From assembly GCF_027568575.1 (NCBI RefSeq), contig NZ_JANUVP010000020.1: a stretch of DNA of 64,000 bases. One strand, given 5' to 3'. This document shows, one piece after another, positions 44,919 to 53,843 of this stretch; position 1 is the first letter of the stretch; every line of letters begins with the position of its first letter. A program made the translations under genes and the position numbers. The notes below the pieces were generated by a model. It was given only the letters and a program-made list of their open reading frames with translations. It was not told where the DNA came from and did no database searches. The DNA comes from Caldifermentibacillus hisashii (lineage in GTDB: Bacteria > Bacillota > Bacilli > Bacillales > Caldibacillaceae).

Positions 44919-44939
44919 ACTTAATTAAATTAATTAAGT
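44919..44939. promoter_or_regulatory. 21-bp perfect palindrome, candidate ROK operator
   Basis: ACTTAATTAA and TTAATTAAGT flank one A. It lies about 45 bases before the ROK start and just downstream of a promoter-like TGTACA - 17 bases - TATAAT on the minus strand (about 44953-44981). This is the position expected for autorepression. The exact sequence is not repeated at celB. Confidence 0.5.
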
Positions 44940-45184
44940 AAGTACAATTAAATTATATATTTTCTTAACCTATTTGTACACACTTTTTTAAAAAAAATTC
45001 CAGCAATGGGGAAATTTTGTATATGGTAGCGCATATGAAACAACAGAAAGGCTTTACAGTTAGCAACACAGATGCTTTCGAAAAATTGATTATTCGGTTA
45101 GCCAACATATTCTGTTAAGCAATGATTTTTTTTATATTAAAATGACCTTCTACCCTGTAAAAGTCGAGTAGAAGGTCAATTACT
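44940..45184 (-). terminator. ROK upstream region and ackA terminator
   Basis: Within this gap TGACCTTCTAC and GTAGAAGGTCA (45143-45178) form a perfect 11-pair stem followed by TTTTAATAT on the minus strand, closing ackA. The rest is AT-rich and holds the ROK promoter; no gene. Confidence 0.75.
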
Positions 45185-46393
45185 TTATTTGCTCAAATTA
45201 TTTAATTTCTTTGCCAATCGTATAACGTCACGTGCAATCATGACTTCTTCGTTAGTTGGGATGACTAAAACTTTTACTGGTGAAAATGGATAGCTGATAA
45301 ATCTTTCTCCTCCACCTTCTCGATTCAAATCTTTATCCCAATATACTCCCATAAATTCAAGACCACGTAAGACACGTTCACGTACAGCCGCACTATTTTC
45401 ACCAATACCTGCAGTGAAGATTATGGCATCCACACCGTTCATTCGTGCAACGTAGGAACCAATATATTTATGAATATGGTTGGCAAAAATAGTTAAGGCA
45501 AGTTCCGCACGTTCATTACCTACATTTGCAGCCTCTTCAATATCACGTAAGTCGCTGGAAAAGCCGGTTATGCCTAACAAACCGCTTTTCTTGTTTAACA
45601 CATTAATAACTTCTTCTGCAGATTGACCGGTTTTTTTCATAATAAATGGAATAAGTGCCGGGTCAATACTTCCTGAACGTGTACCCATTGTAATTCCTTC
45701 AAGTGGTGTAAATCCCATGGATGTATCGATGGATTTACCGCCATGTACAGCTGCAATACTTGCTCCATTTCCTAAATGACAGGAAATCAGGCGTAATTCT
45801 TCAATCGGCTTCCCTAACATTTCTGCAGCTTTCAAGGTTACATACTTATGACTTGTACCATGGAAGCCGTATTTACGAATACCATATTTTTCATAGTATT
45901 CATACGGAAGACTATATAAATATGAGCTTTTTGGCATTGTTTGATGAAAGGCTGTATCAAATACTGCAACTTGTGGAACATTAGGTAGAATTTTTCGAAA
46001 TACCTTGATCCCAGAAATATTTGGTGGCATATGCAAAGGTCCAAGATCTACTAATTTTTCTATTTCTGCTAATACTTCATCAGTAATAATGGCAGAATCT
46101 GAAAAAATTTCACCACCATGTAGAACGCGATGACCGACACCATCAATTTCATTAAAGGATTTAATAATCCCTGTGGAGATTAATTGGTCTAATAATAAAT
46201 GAACAGCAACTTCATGGTTTGGAATATCCTGAACCTTTTTATTTTTTTCCCCGTTTACCGAAATAGTAAAAACTCCATCATTCAAACCGATTCGTTCAAC
46301 AAGTCCTTTGGTAATTACTTCTTCCTCAGGCATTTCAATTAATTGAAATTTAAGAGATGAACTCCCGGCATTAATTGCTAAAATTTTTGACAT
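45185..46393 (-). CDS. ackA: acetate kinase
   Basis: This enzyme makes acetate and ATP from acetyl phosphate in overflow metabolism. Starts MSKILAINAGSSSLKFQL; GVGHRVLHGGE, VAVFDTAFHQTMP, YGFHGTSHKYV, SCHLGNGASIAAV and FTAGIGENSAAVRE are the ASKHA-fold phosphate, acetate and adenosine motifs. 402 residues. GAGGAG precedes the ATG. In B. subtilis the gene lies beside ytxK and is activated by CcpA; I found no convincing cre here. Confidence 0.97.
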   Translation of the reverse strand: MSKILAINAGSSSLKFQLIEMPEEEVITKGLVERIGLNDGVFTISVNGEKNKKVQDIPNHEVAVHLLLDQLISTGIIKSFNEIDGVGHRVLHGGEIFSDSAIITDEVLAEIEKLVDLGPLHMPPNISGIKVFRKILPNVPQVAVFDTAFHQTMPKSSYLYSLPYEYYEKYGIRKYGFHGTSHKYVTLKAAEMLGKPIEELRLISCHLGNGASIAAVHGGKSIDTSMGFTPLEGITMGTRSGSIDPALIPFIMKKTGQSAEEVINVLNKKSGLLGITGFSSDLRDIEEAANVGNERAELALTIFANHIHKYIGSYVARMNGVDAIIFTAGIGENSAAVRERVLRGLEFMGVYWDKDLNREGGGERFISYPFSPVKVLVIPTNEEVMIARDVIRLAKKLNNLSK

Positions 46394-46635
46394 GCTTTTC
46401 GCTCCTCATTATAAAATCTTTATATCATTATTATGTGCGTTTCTTGAAGAAAGATTTAAGTGTGAATGAATATACAAATGATACCATCCTTCATTTAACC
46501 ACGATAAAAATAATTATTCAATCATTTTGGGCATTTTTTACCTAGATATTCACAAAGTAATTTAATTGTGATATTTTTAACAAAAACTAGTATTGAATGA
46601 ATTCTGAATCGCTAAGAAAAATTTATAATTACTGT
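46394..46635. other. ackA upstream region
   Basis: AT-rich, without a coding frame. A TATAAT about 15 bases before the ackA ribosome site (minus strand, about 46405-46412) could be a -10 box, but no matching -35 stands out. Confidence 0.3.
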
Positions 46636-46668
46636 AAAAAAACGCTTGGAACTTCCAAGCGTTTTTTT
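46636..46668. terminator. very strong terminator after ytxK
   Basis: Arms AAAAAAACGCTTGGAA and TTCCAAGCGTTTTTTT are perfect 16-base complements around a single base, so both strands end in a T-run. It lies about 57 bases after ytxK and should stop transcription either way. Confidence 0.9.
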
Positions 46669-46724
46669 AACCAGATGAGCGATTATCTAACTCATGGCGC
46701 CATGTGCTTTCTTGTAACACGCAT

Positions 46725-47717
46725 TTAACGAGCTTTATTTTCTCGAAACCAAATATCGATTTTCGCCATAATTGTTTCCATTTGCAATTTATTACTTAGG
46801 GAAGGCAGATTAACCAGCAAAACCTCTTTCGGGGGTTTTACTCCTTCCTTTTGTTTTTGTAAAACTAAAATACTTTTTGCGGCCTGTTTGTTTTTGAACA
46901 TTGATTCCGGCAACTGCAACAAAGCTTGAATATGCATATGCTTTTTCATATATGTATGGAGTTTCATTGCCTCCGGACTTTCAAATAACCCATTTGGAAT
47001 AACAAAAAATAAATAACCGCCGTCAACCGTATGCAAACAGCTCTTTTCAATAAAAAGATGATGGGCATAGGAGTGACCGGAAGCAGCCTTTAATTCATAT
47101 TCTGCAGCCCTTATATCATTCGGATAATACCCAACCGGTAAATCACAAACAACGACGTCCACCGGGTCAATAAACAACGGTTCAAGGCTATCCTGACAAT
47201 CCAGTTGCAACGGATGTTCTTGTAAATTTGCACTGACATAAGCAAGTCTGATTAATACATCATCGACATCCACACCATAAGCATCGATTGTATGGTTAGG
47301 CAAATAATTCATAATGGTTGTTACAAGATTTCCGGTACCGATCGCCGGATCAAGCAGTGTAAATGTTTTTTTGGCACCAATGAATTTGTTAATTAAATAG
47401 CTGAGGAAAATTCCGATTGAATCCGGAGTCATTTGGTGGTTAGGTTGGACATTTTCCCGCATCCCTTTTAAACAAGCTAGTTGGAACGCTTTTCGAATAT
47501 CTTCGGCCGAATAGTTCATTTTTACTAAATCACGATAATACTTCTCTAACCGCTTCTTCGTCATTTCACTAATGTTCTCTTGCCTTATATCATCTTGAAA
47601 TATATTCTCACCCGTCTCCGCCAACGCCTCAAGATAGGTACATTCCAACTCATTGACAAGCAGCCGCGTGGTTTCATTGAATGTTTGAAATAATACTTCT
47701 ACCGGTGTTTGTATCAA
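46725..47717 (-). CDS. ytxK: class I SAM-dependent methyltransferase YtxK
   Basis: An adenine-N6-type methyltransferase fold. The SAM motif LLDPAIGTGNLVTTIMNYL lies near residue 125 and the catalytic-type motif VVVCDLPVGYYPND near 195, a variant of the usual (D/N)PP(Y/F). The target is unknown. AAGGAGG eight bases before a TTG at 47717 gives 330 residues, close to B. subtilis YtxK; the longer frame from TTG 47753 has no ribosome site. Beside ackA, as in B. subtilis. Confidence 0.9.
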   Translation of the reverse strand: MIQTPVEVLFQTFNETTRLLVNELECTYLEALAETGENIFQDDIRQENISEMTKKRLEKYYRDLVKMNYSAEDIRKAFQLACLKGMRENVQPNHQMTPDSIGIFLSYLINKFIGAKKTFTLLDPAIGTGNLVTTIMNYLPNHTIDAYGVDVDDVLIRLAYVSANLQEHPLQLDCQDSLEPLFIDPVDVVVCDLPVGYYPNDIRAAEYELKAASGHSYAHHLFIEKSCLHTVDGGYLFFVIPNGLFESPEAMKLHTYMKKHMHIQALLQLPESMFKNKQAAKSILVLQKQKEGVKPPKEVLLVNLPSLSNKLQMETIMAKIDIWFRENKAR

Positions 47718-47800
47718 ATTTGAAGCCTCCTTACTTCCATTTACATATTCCAATTTATTTTAATAAATTTGGCATAAAATAACAAAGGAATTTTTGCATA

Positions 47801-47973
47801 AAGAAAACTCGCTGGTGGGCGAGTATTAGGATGAGTATGACCACTGTGGCCACTAATTCTCTTTAAAAAGCCTTTAATAAATGAATTATTCGATTCACCT
47901 CATTTAATAAAAGCGGGAAACTCTCTCTTTAAAAAAAGCCTTCAATAAATGAAACCCCGATTAAGATCGGGAT
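47801..47973. repeat. tpx / ytxK intergenic repeats and terminator
   Basis: Bases 47801-47835 repeat the TAAAGAAAACTCG start of the CTCGG-hairpin family, here with a CTCGC/GCGAG stem. CTCTTTAAAAAGCCTTTAATAAATGAA (47859-47885) recurs nearly exactly at 47930-47957; the motif is given in two parts as CTCTTTAAAAAGCC and TTTAATAAATGAA. ATCCCGAT/ATCGGGGT (47955-47973, minus strand) with T-rich sequence behind is the probable tpx terminator. No gene in 47718-48069. Confidence 0.5.
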
Positions 47974-48069
47974 TACTCGTTTTTATATGGTATATGCTTA
48001 ACACTGGTGGTCATGTACCGGATTTTTTCTATAGTTCACTTGGATCGTAAAATAAACAAGAAACAACTC

Positions 48070-48570
48070 CTATTTGGCTTGTTTCGCTGCTTCAATTGCT
48101 GCTGTATAATTTGGATGGTTCGTAACTTCATTAACAATTTCTTTATATGTAATCTTTCCTGTTGAATCAACAACAAAAATGGAGCGAGCTAATAATCTTA
48201 ACTCTTTCATAACAACCCCGAACGCTTCACCAAAGGAAAGATCGCGATGGTCGGACAGCACTTGTACATTTTCAATACCTGCTGCAGCACACCAACGTGC
48301 TTGTGCAAACGGTAAATCACAGCTGATTGTCAAAATTTTAACCCCCGGAAGGCTGGCCGCTTCTTCATTAAAACGACGAGTCTGTGCATCACATACACCT
48401 GTATCAATCGACGGAACTACACTAATTAATCGAACATGTCCTTCACTATCGTTTAAAGTCACTTCAGATAAATCATTGGCCAATACGGTAAAATTTGGAG
48501 CCGTGTCCCCCACCTTTACTTCATTTCCTACTAAAGTGACCGGGCTACCTTTAAATGTAACTGATGTCAT
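48070..48570 (-). CDS. tpx: thiol peroxidase Tpx
   Basis: An atypical two-cysteine peroxiredoxin that reduces peroxides with thioredoxin. The peroxidatic Cys60 is in PSIDTGVCDAQTRRF and the resolving Cys94 in FAQARWCAAAG, the spacing of the Tpx class. GGAGG nine bases before ATG 48570 sets the start, three codons inside the open frame; 166 residues as in Bacillus. The downstream order tpx-ytxK-ackA follows B. subtilis. Confidence 0.96.
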   Translation of the reverse strand: MTSVTFKGSPVTLVGNEVKVGDTAPNFTVLANDLSEVTLNDSEGHVRLISVVPSIDTGVCDAQTRRFNEEAASLPGVKILTISCDLPFAQARWCAAAGIENVQVLSDHRDLSFGEAFGVVMKELRLLARSIFVVDSTGKITYKEIVNEVTNHPNYTAAIEAAKQAK

Positions 48571-48935
48571 TTTTTCCAACCTCCAATTTTAAAAGATCCT
48601 TCAATATTTATCATAAACAAATTCAATTCTTCTTTCAAATTATTACCATCATAGTAACAGTAATTTGGAATATAACCAAACAGTTTGAGCAGATTTTATG
48701 AGGTTCCCTTCCAAATTCACACCTGCTTTTATCTGTTAATCCTTCATGAAAAAGAGGGTGCCCAGTCTATCGGAGCAACCTCTGCTTATTTTTACCGCAA
48801 TTTTCGCTAAAAAACTTTAGTTGAAAGCTTTATAACCAGAAGTCAGATTTATGCAAATGGCGATTTGCCATTGCCCGATTCTGATCGTCTCTTTGTTTCA
48901 AAAAAGAGCAACAAATTTTAAATATTGAAATCCGC
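48571..48935 (-). terminator. gap with ytfJ terminator
   Basis: In this 365-base gap AGAGGTTGC pairs with GGCACCCTCT (48753-48783) and TTTTTC follows on the minus strand, ending the ytfJ unit. The tpx promoter should lie in 48580-48720; no clear boxes. A minus-strand frame at 48830-49051 overlaps ytfJ and is a shadow. Confidence 0.6.
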
Positions 48936-49379
48936 TTATTGTGATGAATTTCCGGAATTATTCGATTGCTGGTCACTTTTTTGGTTTCCATCTTGTTTTG
49001 TTTGATTTTTTGACAACATTTGTTGAACTTTTTCAACCGCACTAGGAGCAAGATCTAAGATTTTTTCAACAAGATGAGTACTTTCATCAATATGTAACAT
49101 TTTTACTCCCTGACTGTTAACAATTAAAAATGCTATTGGGGTTATTGACACACCGCCACCACTACCGCCGCCAAATGGAAGCTCATTTTCTTTGCTTGAC
49201 CCGTCAACGGAAAACTGTGAGCCGCCAGCTGCAAATCCAAAACCAACTTTTGAAACAGTTAAAATTACACTGCCATCCGGAGTTTCAACCGGGTCACCTA
49301 TGATTGTATTTACATCAATCATATCTTTTAAATTTTCCATCGCCGTTGTCATTAGACCCTTAATTGGATGATCAGACAT
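48936..49379 (-). CDS. ytfJ: GerW-family sporulation protein YtfJ
   Basis: 147 residues; starts MSDHPIKGLMTTAMENLKDMIDVNTIIGDP and has the family core VILTVSKVGFGFAAGGS and FGGGSGGGVSITPIAFLIV, then a Gln/Ser/Asn-rich tail. GerW/YtfJ proteins are made in sporulation and support spore germination. GGAGGG precedes the ATG. Fifteen bases behind ytfI, so an operon. Confidence 0.93.
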   Translation of the reverse strand: MSDHPIKGLMTTAMENLKDMIDVNTIIGDPVETPDGSVILTVSKVGFGFAAGGSQFSVDGSSKENELPFGGGSGGGVSITPIAFLIVNSQGVKMLHIDESTHLVEKILDLAPSAVEKVQQMLSKNQTKQDGNQKSDQQSNNSGNSSQ

Positions 49380-49394
49380 TTTAATCCCTCCTGA

Positions 49395-50087
49395 TTATAT
49401 TGATTGATCCTCTCTTTTTGATTCAGTTTGCATAGTCTTATAATCGGCATACGCTTCTGAAACCTGCCGCCAATATTTTAATAATTTCATTCCTGCTAAA
49501 ATAGCATGCCCTATCCTTATCTGAATCATACATCTTAAAAATGTTTGAGAAGCAATATGATTAAATACGGGAGTGATTTGCATGTCCGGGTACACTTTTA
49601 ACGTAAAATAGTGGCTGATTACACCGATTACATTACCTTTTAATGCCCACCCCGCCCCGCAAGCGATGGCAGACGAAGCGGCATCCCCTGTACCGATAGC
49701 TGATTTCCATTCAAACTGAATAATTTGTAACTTTTTTAAAAACGATTTCAAAATTTTGTACAGTTCTTGTAAATGGGGAAGAAGTTGTTTAATCGGCGCC
49801 AGTGATGATAATCCGTCTTCATTATCGGTCTCTTGAACCATTCCATTCATTTCTTTATCCTCATGATCCGCTTGCAGTTTTTGCCGGTTTATTTTTTCAG
49901 AAGGAATTTTGATTCTGTATCGGAAAAGACCAAACAATGCTTTAATCTGAATCGTTGCCCACTGTTCTTTAGGCTCAAATTTATATGTGCAATCAATTTT
50001 TAGTTTGGTAAAAATGAGAATCATAAGTAAGAACACAAGTATGACAATCATGATTCCAATAATTTTTAGTATAATCACATTCCACAC
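49395..50087 (-). CDS. ytfI: DUF2953 membrane protein YtfI
   Basis: One N-terminal membrane segment (IILKIIGIMIVILVFLLMILIF) precedes a soluble domain with IQIKALFGLFRYRIKIP; the C-terminal half includes SAIGTGDAASSAIACGAGWALKG, the DUF2953 signature. 230 residues. The start is GTG 50087, after GAAGGG with a short gap. Paired with ytfJ, as in other spore formers, so a sporulation role is likely but unproven. Confidence 0.88.
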   Translation of the reverse strand: MWNVIILKIIGIMIVILVFLLMILIFTKLKIDCTYKFEPKEQWATIQIKALFGLFRYRIKIPSEKINRQKLQADHEDKEMNGMVQETDNEDGLSSLAPIKQLLPHLQELYKILKSFLKKLQIIQFEWKSAIGTGDAASSAIACGAGWALKGNVIGVISHYFTLKVYPDMQITPVFNHIASQTFLRCMIQIRIGHAILAGMKLLKYWRQVSEAYADYKTMQTESKREDQSI

Positions 50088-50232
50088 AACCCTTCAGCCT
50101 ATTAGTATCGTCAGACTGAACGGAAAATAAACACTTGTATGGAAATAATTTGAATTGCAGAACAAATCGATGGATCTTGGTGGGGATGGAGTAAGCTGGG
50201 GGACATTTTATGGTCTTTCGCTTAATGGGTCT

Positions 50233-50298
50233 TGAAATGTCACATTTCATCTTCGCCTGACTAATTACCGTATAAAAAGGCCAAGGGAACCCCTGGCC
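50233..50298 (-). terminator. yteJ terminator and adjacent palindrome
   Basis: GGCCAGGG/CCCTTGGCC (50279-50298) followed by TTTTTA on the minus strand ends the sppA-yteJ unit. Separately GAAATGT-C-ACATTTC (50233-50247) is a perfect palindrome about 145 bases before ytfI; it could be an operator or chance. Confidence 0.65.
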
Positions 50299-50311
50299 AG
50301 CGCCAAACTTA

Positions 50312-50935
50312 TTAAGAAACAGCTGCATTTTTTCTTGTTATATTTTTTCTTACGTAATTTTCATGGATCACGGTTGTATCTGCAAAATAATCATGCAATC
50401 CTTGTTTTTTCGGTAAAAAAGCTACTAATGCATATAGAATAAAAATACTTGCTGATATGTACCTGCCGATCCACTCCCGAAATAGGACCGTTTGCCATGA
50501 CAATCGTTTTTCCTTTAAAGGGATAACTTTTATTCCAAAAATCATTTTCCCTAATGTTTGACCAAAATATTTTGTCAGCAAAACAAAGTATAAATAAAAT
50601 ACGACGGCCGATAAAATATTTGGTAAAGAAAAGATTCCATCAGCAGATTCCTGATCCAGAAAACCAAGAATGGGGCTTACGATTAATTGTCTCAATCCTG
50701 CAATAACAATAAGATCGACCAAATACGCCCAAAACCTCATCCAAAATCCGGCATAGGCATACAAATCAGCCGATTCTTCATTATCATTAACTAATTTGGT
50801 GCTGTTCATTTTGATACCATCCGAATCATCCACAAAATCTTGATTATTCGTATCAAGTAGTTCCTCGTTCGTGCTCTCTTCATTGGTTCCGGTAACTATT
50901 TCATTTTCTTCTAACCGATCATCGCCATTATTCAT
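50312..50935 (-). CDS. yteJ: RDD-family membrane protein YteJ
   Basis: 207 residues. An acidic N-terminal region (1-65, rich in Asn, Glu and Asp) precedes an RDD domain starting YAGFWMRFWAYLVDLIVIAGL; three or four membrane segments follow (about 75-95, 112-130, 160-178) with LTKYFGQTLGKMIFGIKVI. The family role is unclear; in B. subtilis YteJ modulates SppA. AGGGGG precedes the ATG. Eleven bases behind sppA. Confidence 0.9.
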   Translation of the reverse strand: MNNGDDRLEENEIVTGTNEESTNEELLDTNNQDFVDDSDGIKMNSTKLVNDNEESADLYAYAGFWMRFWAYLVDLIVIAGLRQLIVSPILGFLDQESADGIFSLPNILSAVVFYLYFVLLTKYFGQTLGKMIFGIKVIPLKEKRLSWQTVLFREWIGRYISASIFILYALVAFLPKKQGLHDYFADTTVIHENYVRKNITRKNAAVS

Positions 50936-50946
50936 GAAGTTACCCC

Positions 50947-51957
50947 CTATTCCGAATAAAGATACATTAATCGCGGTGAATTTCGATGGGACAATAACTG
51001 GATAAGGGAAGCCGTCTCAGCATCTTTTCCAAACCACTTGCCAACATTCATACCGAGGAATGAACCTAATCCCCAGTAATCATCGACATAGCGAACCACT
51101 TGTGCATCATTTAGCTTTTGTTCCTTTTTCATTGCAGCAATGGTGTCATCTAAATAACCAAATTCATCAATCAAATTAATTTCCTTGGCTTGTCGTCCAT
51201 CATAAATCCGTCCATCTGCAATTTGTCTCACCTGTTCTTCAGGCATACCGCGCCCGTTAGCAATTACCTTAACAAAATCACCGTAAGCATTATCTATCAT
51301 TTTTTGTAAAATCGCCCGCTCTTCATCGGTCATTTCTCTAGTAGAACTCATTATATCTTTATATGGACCGCTTTTTATTGTCACTGAATCAATACCTAGT
51401 TTATTTGCAAGTTCGGTCACGTTATAACTTTCCATAATAACACCAATTGAACCTGTCATCGTGTCTTTACTGGCAAATATTTTTGTGGCAGGTGCGGATA
51501 TGTAATAACCCCCGGAAGCGGCCATTGAACCCATTGAAACATACACCGGTTTCTTTCGTTTTTGTGTTATTTCAACTAATTTATCATAGATTTCTGCACT
51601 TTCAACAACCCCACCACCCGGGGAATTAACACGTAAGACAATGCCTCGAACTGTGCTGTCTTCTTCAATCGCATCCAGTTTTTCCATAAATGAATGATGA
51701 TTATAAGTTTCAGTGCTCACCAACGAACCTGCTTCACCCGTATCTTGAATAACTCCTTCTACGTTCAAAACAACTATTTTTTTCATCGGGTTTCCTTCTT
51801 CAATTACTTCTTCGGTGTATTCCGTTTCAGGAAAAATTAATTTTGATAATGCTTGTTCTCGTTCACTGGAAACAACGGATTGAACAATGGATACACCCGT
51901 TGAAATGATTAAAATGACGGCCGCAATCCCCAATGCAGCCCAGCGTTTACCGTTCAC
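50947..51957 (-). CDS. sppA: signal peptide peptidase SppA
   Basis: A membrane-anchored serine-lysine protease that degrades cleaved signal peptides and, in B. subtilis, contributes to lantibiotic resistance. One N-terminal membrane segment (about 6-28). NSPGGGVVESAEIYDKL is the S49 fold; nucleophile Ser148 is in GSMAASGGYYIS and general-base Lys200 in IKSGPYKDIMS. 336 residues. The start is GTG 51957, eight bases after AGGAGG. Operon with yteJ. Confidence 0.96.
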   Translation of the reverse strand: MNGKRWAALGIAAVILIISTGVSIVQSVVSSEREQALSKLIFPETEYTEEVIEEGNPMKKIVVLNVEGVIQDTGEAGSLVSTETYNHHSFMEKLDAIEEDSTVRGIVLRVNSPGGGVVESAEIYDKLVEITQKRKKPVYVSMGSMAASGGYYISAPATKIFASKDTMTGSIGVIMESYNVTELANKLGIDSVTIKSGPYKDIMSSTREMTDEERAILQKMIDNAYGDFVKVIANGRGMPEEQVRQIADGRIYDGRQAKEINLIDEFGYLDDTIAAMKKEQKLNDAQVVRYVDDYWGLGSFLGMNVGKWFGKDAETASLIQLLSHRNSPRLMYLYSE

Positions 51958-52200
51958 TATAAAACCTCCTAATACAAATTGAATCTTCCCTTTTCATAAA
52001 AACTTCCCGAACTATCATTATACACGAATTTTTTTTATAATTGTAGAAAATATTTACAGTGTTAAGGTAAAATTTTATAGAAATGCGCAGGCAACTGTTT
52101 ATCCTAGTACAAACCGGACTCGAGCAGTTGACCTATAATTCTGTTTGGAAAACATTCATCTGCATATTTATATGTACTCATTATTCTATTAACAATAAAA

Positions 52201-52223
52201 GGACGGAGATTTTATACTCCGCC
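52201..52223 (-). terminator. terminator of sspA
   Basis: GG-CGGAG and CTCCG-CC pair around an eight-base loop; TTTTATT follows on the minus strand, about 30 bases after the gene. Confidence 0.8.
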
Positions 52224-52251
52224 CTTAAGCCATATATATCATGTTTAGTTA

Positions 52252-52455
52252 TTAAGAAAATCGACCACTCATTTGTTGTTGTGCCATTGAAACAAGGCGT
52301 TTTGTGATTTCTCCTCCAACGGAACCATTAGCACGAGAAGTTGTTTCAGCACCTAAGTTTACACCAAACTCTTGAGCAATTTCGTATTTCATTTGTTCTA
52401 AAGCTTGTTCTACTCCAGGTACAAGAAGTTGGTTACTGTTATTGTTGTTTGCCAT
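52252..52455 (-). CDS. sspA: alpha/beta-type small acid-soluble spore protein
   Basis: 67 residues, typical of the SASP family that coats spore DNA. The GPR protease cleavage region is MKYEIAQEFGV and the second conserved block is SVGGEITKRLVSMAQQQM. AAGGAGG precedes the ATG. Expected to be read in the forespore by sigma-G. Isolated gene between sppA and thiI, as in B. subtilis. Confidence 0.97.
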   Translation of the reverse strand: MANNNNSNQLLVPGVEQALEQMKYEIAQEFGVNLGAETTSRANGSVGGEITKRLVSMAQQQMSGRFS

Positions 52456-52633
52456 TGTGTTTCACCTCCTTGTGCTATTATAGTGTGTCGAAACAGGAGG
52501 ATTCATTCATAGCATAAAAAGGTAAATGTTAGCAGCCAATCATAATTTTGCCAAACTTACACATGTGGGATGGTTCATGTCACTTGAAAATTGACAGCAA
52601 CCAATAATTTGCCAAGCCTCACCCGGTTAAACG

Positions 52634-53842
52634 TTAAAACAAATCAGCAAAAACATTTTGTTGATTTTCTTCTTGGCTAGACAATTTGATCGTTTCTATA
52701 TGATTCACAGCCTTTTGAAGCAATGGCTCGAAATCAAAATGGGTTTCATATTGATTGGCTTTATCCCGTTTTGGTTTTGTTTTTGGTTGTGCCGGGGTAA
52801 AAATCGTACAACAATCTTCATACGGTCGATTGGATATTTCCAATGTATCAATATCTTCTGCAATTTTAATAATATCTGTTTTATCCATTGAAATTAACGG
52901 GCGAATAATTGGTGTATTGGTTACTTCATTAATCGTAAACATACTATCTAAGGTCTGACTGGCTACCTGCCCTAAACTTTCCCCTGTTACAATCGCCAAC
53001 CCTTCTTGTCTTTCCCGAATTTCATCAGTAATCCGGAGCATCATTCTTCTCATAATCGTCATCGCATAATTTTCATGTACTTTTTCGTATATTAATTGCT
53101 GAATTTCGGTAAAAGGTACAATGTGCAAGTTAAACTGCCCGTTGACTCTGGCTAATTTTTTACCTAAATCAATCACTTTTTGTTTCGACCGTTCACTTGT
53201 AAATGGTGGACTATAAAAATGAACACCTTCCAGTAACAGTCCACGCCTCATTGCCATGTAGCCGGCAACCGGACTGTCGATGCCACCCGATAACATAAGC
53301 ATGGCTTTTCCACTTGAACCGACCGGAAGACCACCTGCACCTTTAATCACTTCACAAGTTAAATATACCGCATCTTTCCGCACTTCAACCTTCAATTCCA
53401 AATCCGGATGATGCACATCGACTGTCAAGCCCTCTATGTTTTGTAAAAGATGGCCCCCTAACAAATTATTCATTTCGTCGGAGTGGTATGGGAATTCCTT
53501 ATCTGCTCTTCTGGCTTGAACTTTAAAAGTTTTCCCTTGCGCATGAAGTTTTTGAAATAATTTCAATGAACTTTCTTTGATCAATTCCATATCTTTGTTT
53601 ACACGGACAACAGGACTGAACGATTGAATGCCAAAAACATTTTTTAACCTTGTACTTACTTCATCAAGTTTTTCACCGTTCAAAATAATATACATCCGGT
53701 CGCGATTTGCTTTTATTTTAATCCTAGGAAAATCGCGGAGGACATATTGGACATTTTCTCTCAATTTATCTACAAAAAGACCACGGTTTCTCCCTTTCGT
53801 AGATATTTCACCGTAGCGTACTAATATTTGATCATATATCAT
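52634..53842 (-). CDS. thiI: tRNA 4-thiouridine synthase ThiI
   Basis: This enzyme inserts sulfur into tRNA U8 (and supplies thiamine thiazole sulfur in some species). An N-terminal ferredoxin-like part and THUMP domain (about 60-165) precede the PP-loop ATPase with MLSGGIDSPVAGYMAMRRG. 402 residues, the short form without the rhodanese domain of E. coli. AGGGG precedes the ATG. Its start is one base past the iscS stop, so sulfur donor and acceptor are coupled. Confidence 0.96.
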   Translation of the reverse strand: MIYDQILVRYGEISTKGRNRGLFVDKLRENVQYVLRDFPRIKIKANRDRMYIILNGEKLDEVSTRLKNVFGIQSFSPVVRVNKDMELIKESSLKLFQKLHAQGKTFKVQARRADKEFPYHSDEMNNLLGGHLLQNIEGLTVDVHHPDLELKVEVRKDAVYLTCEVIKGAGGLPVGSSGKAMLMLSGGIDSPVAGYMAMRRGLLLEGVHFYSPPFTSERSKQKVIDLGKKLARVNGQFNLHIVPFTEIQQLIYEKVHENYAMTIMRRMMLRITDEIRERQEGLAIVTGESLGQVASQTLDSMFTINEVTNTPIIRPLISMDKTDIIKIAEDIDTLEISNRPYEDCCTIFTPAQPKTKPKRDKANQYETHFDFEPLLQKAVNHIETIKLSSQEENQQNVFADLF

Positions 53843-53843
53843 G

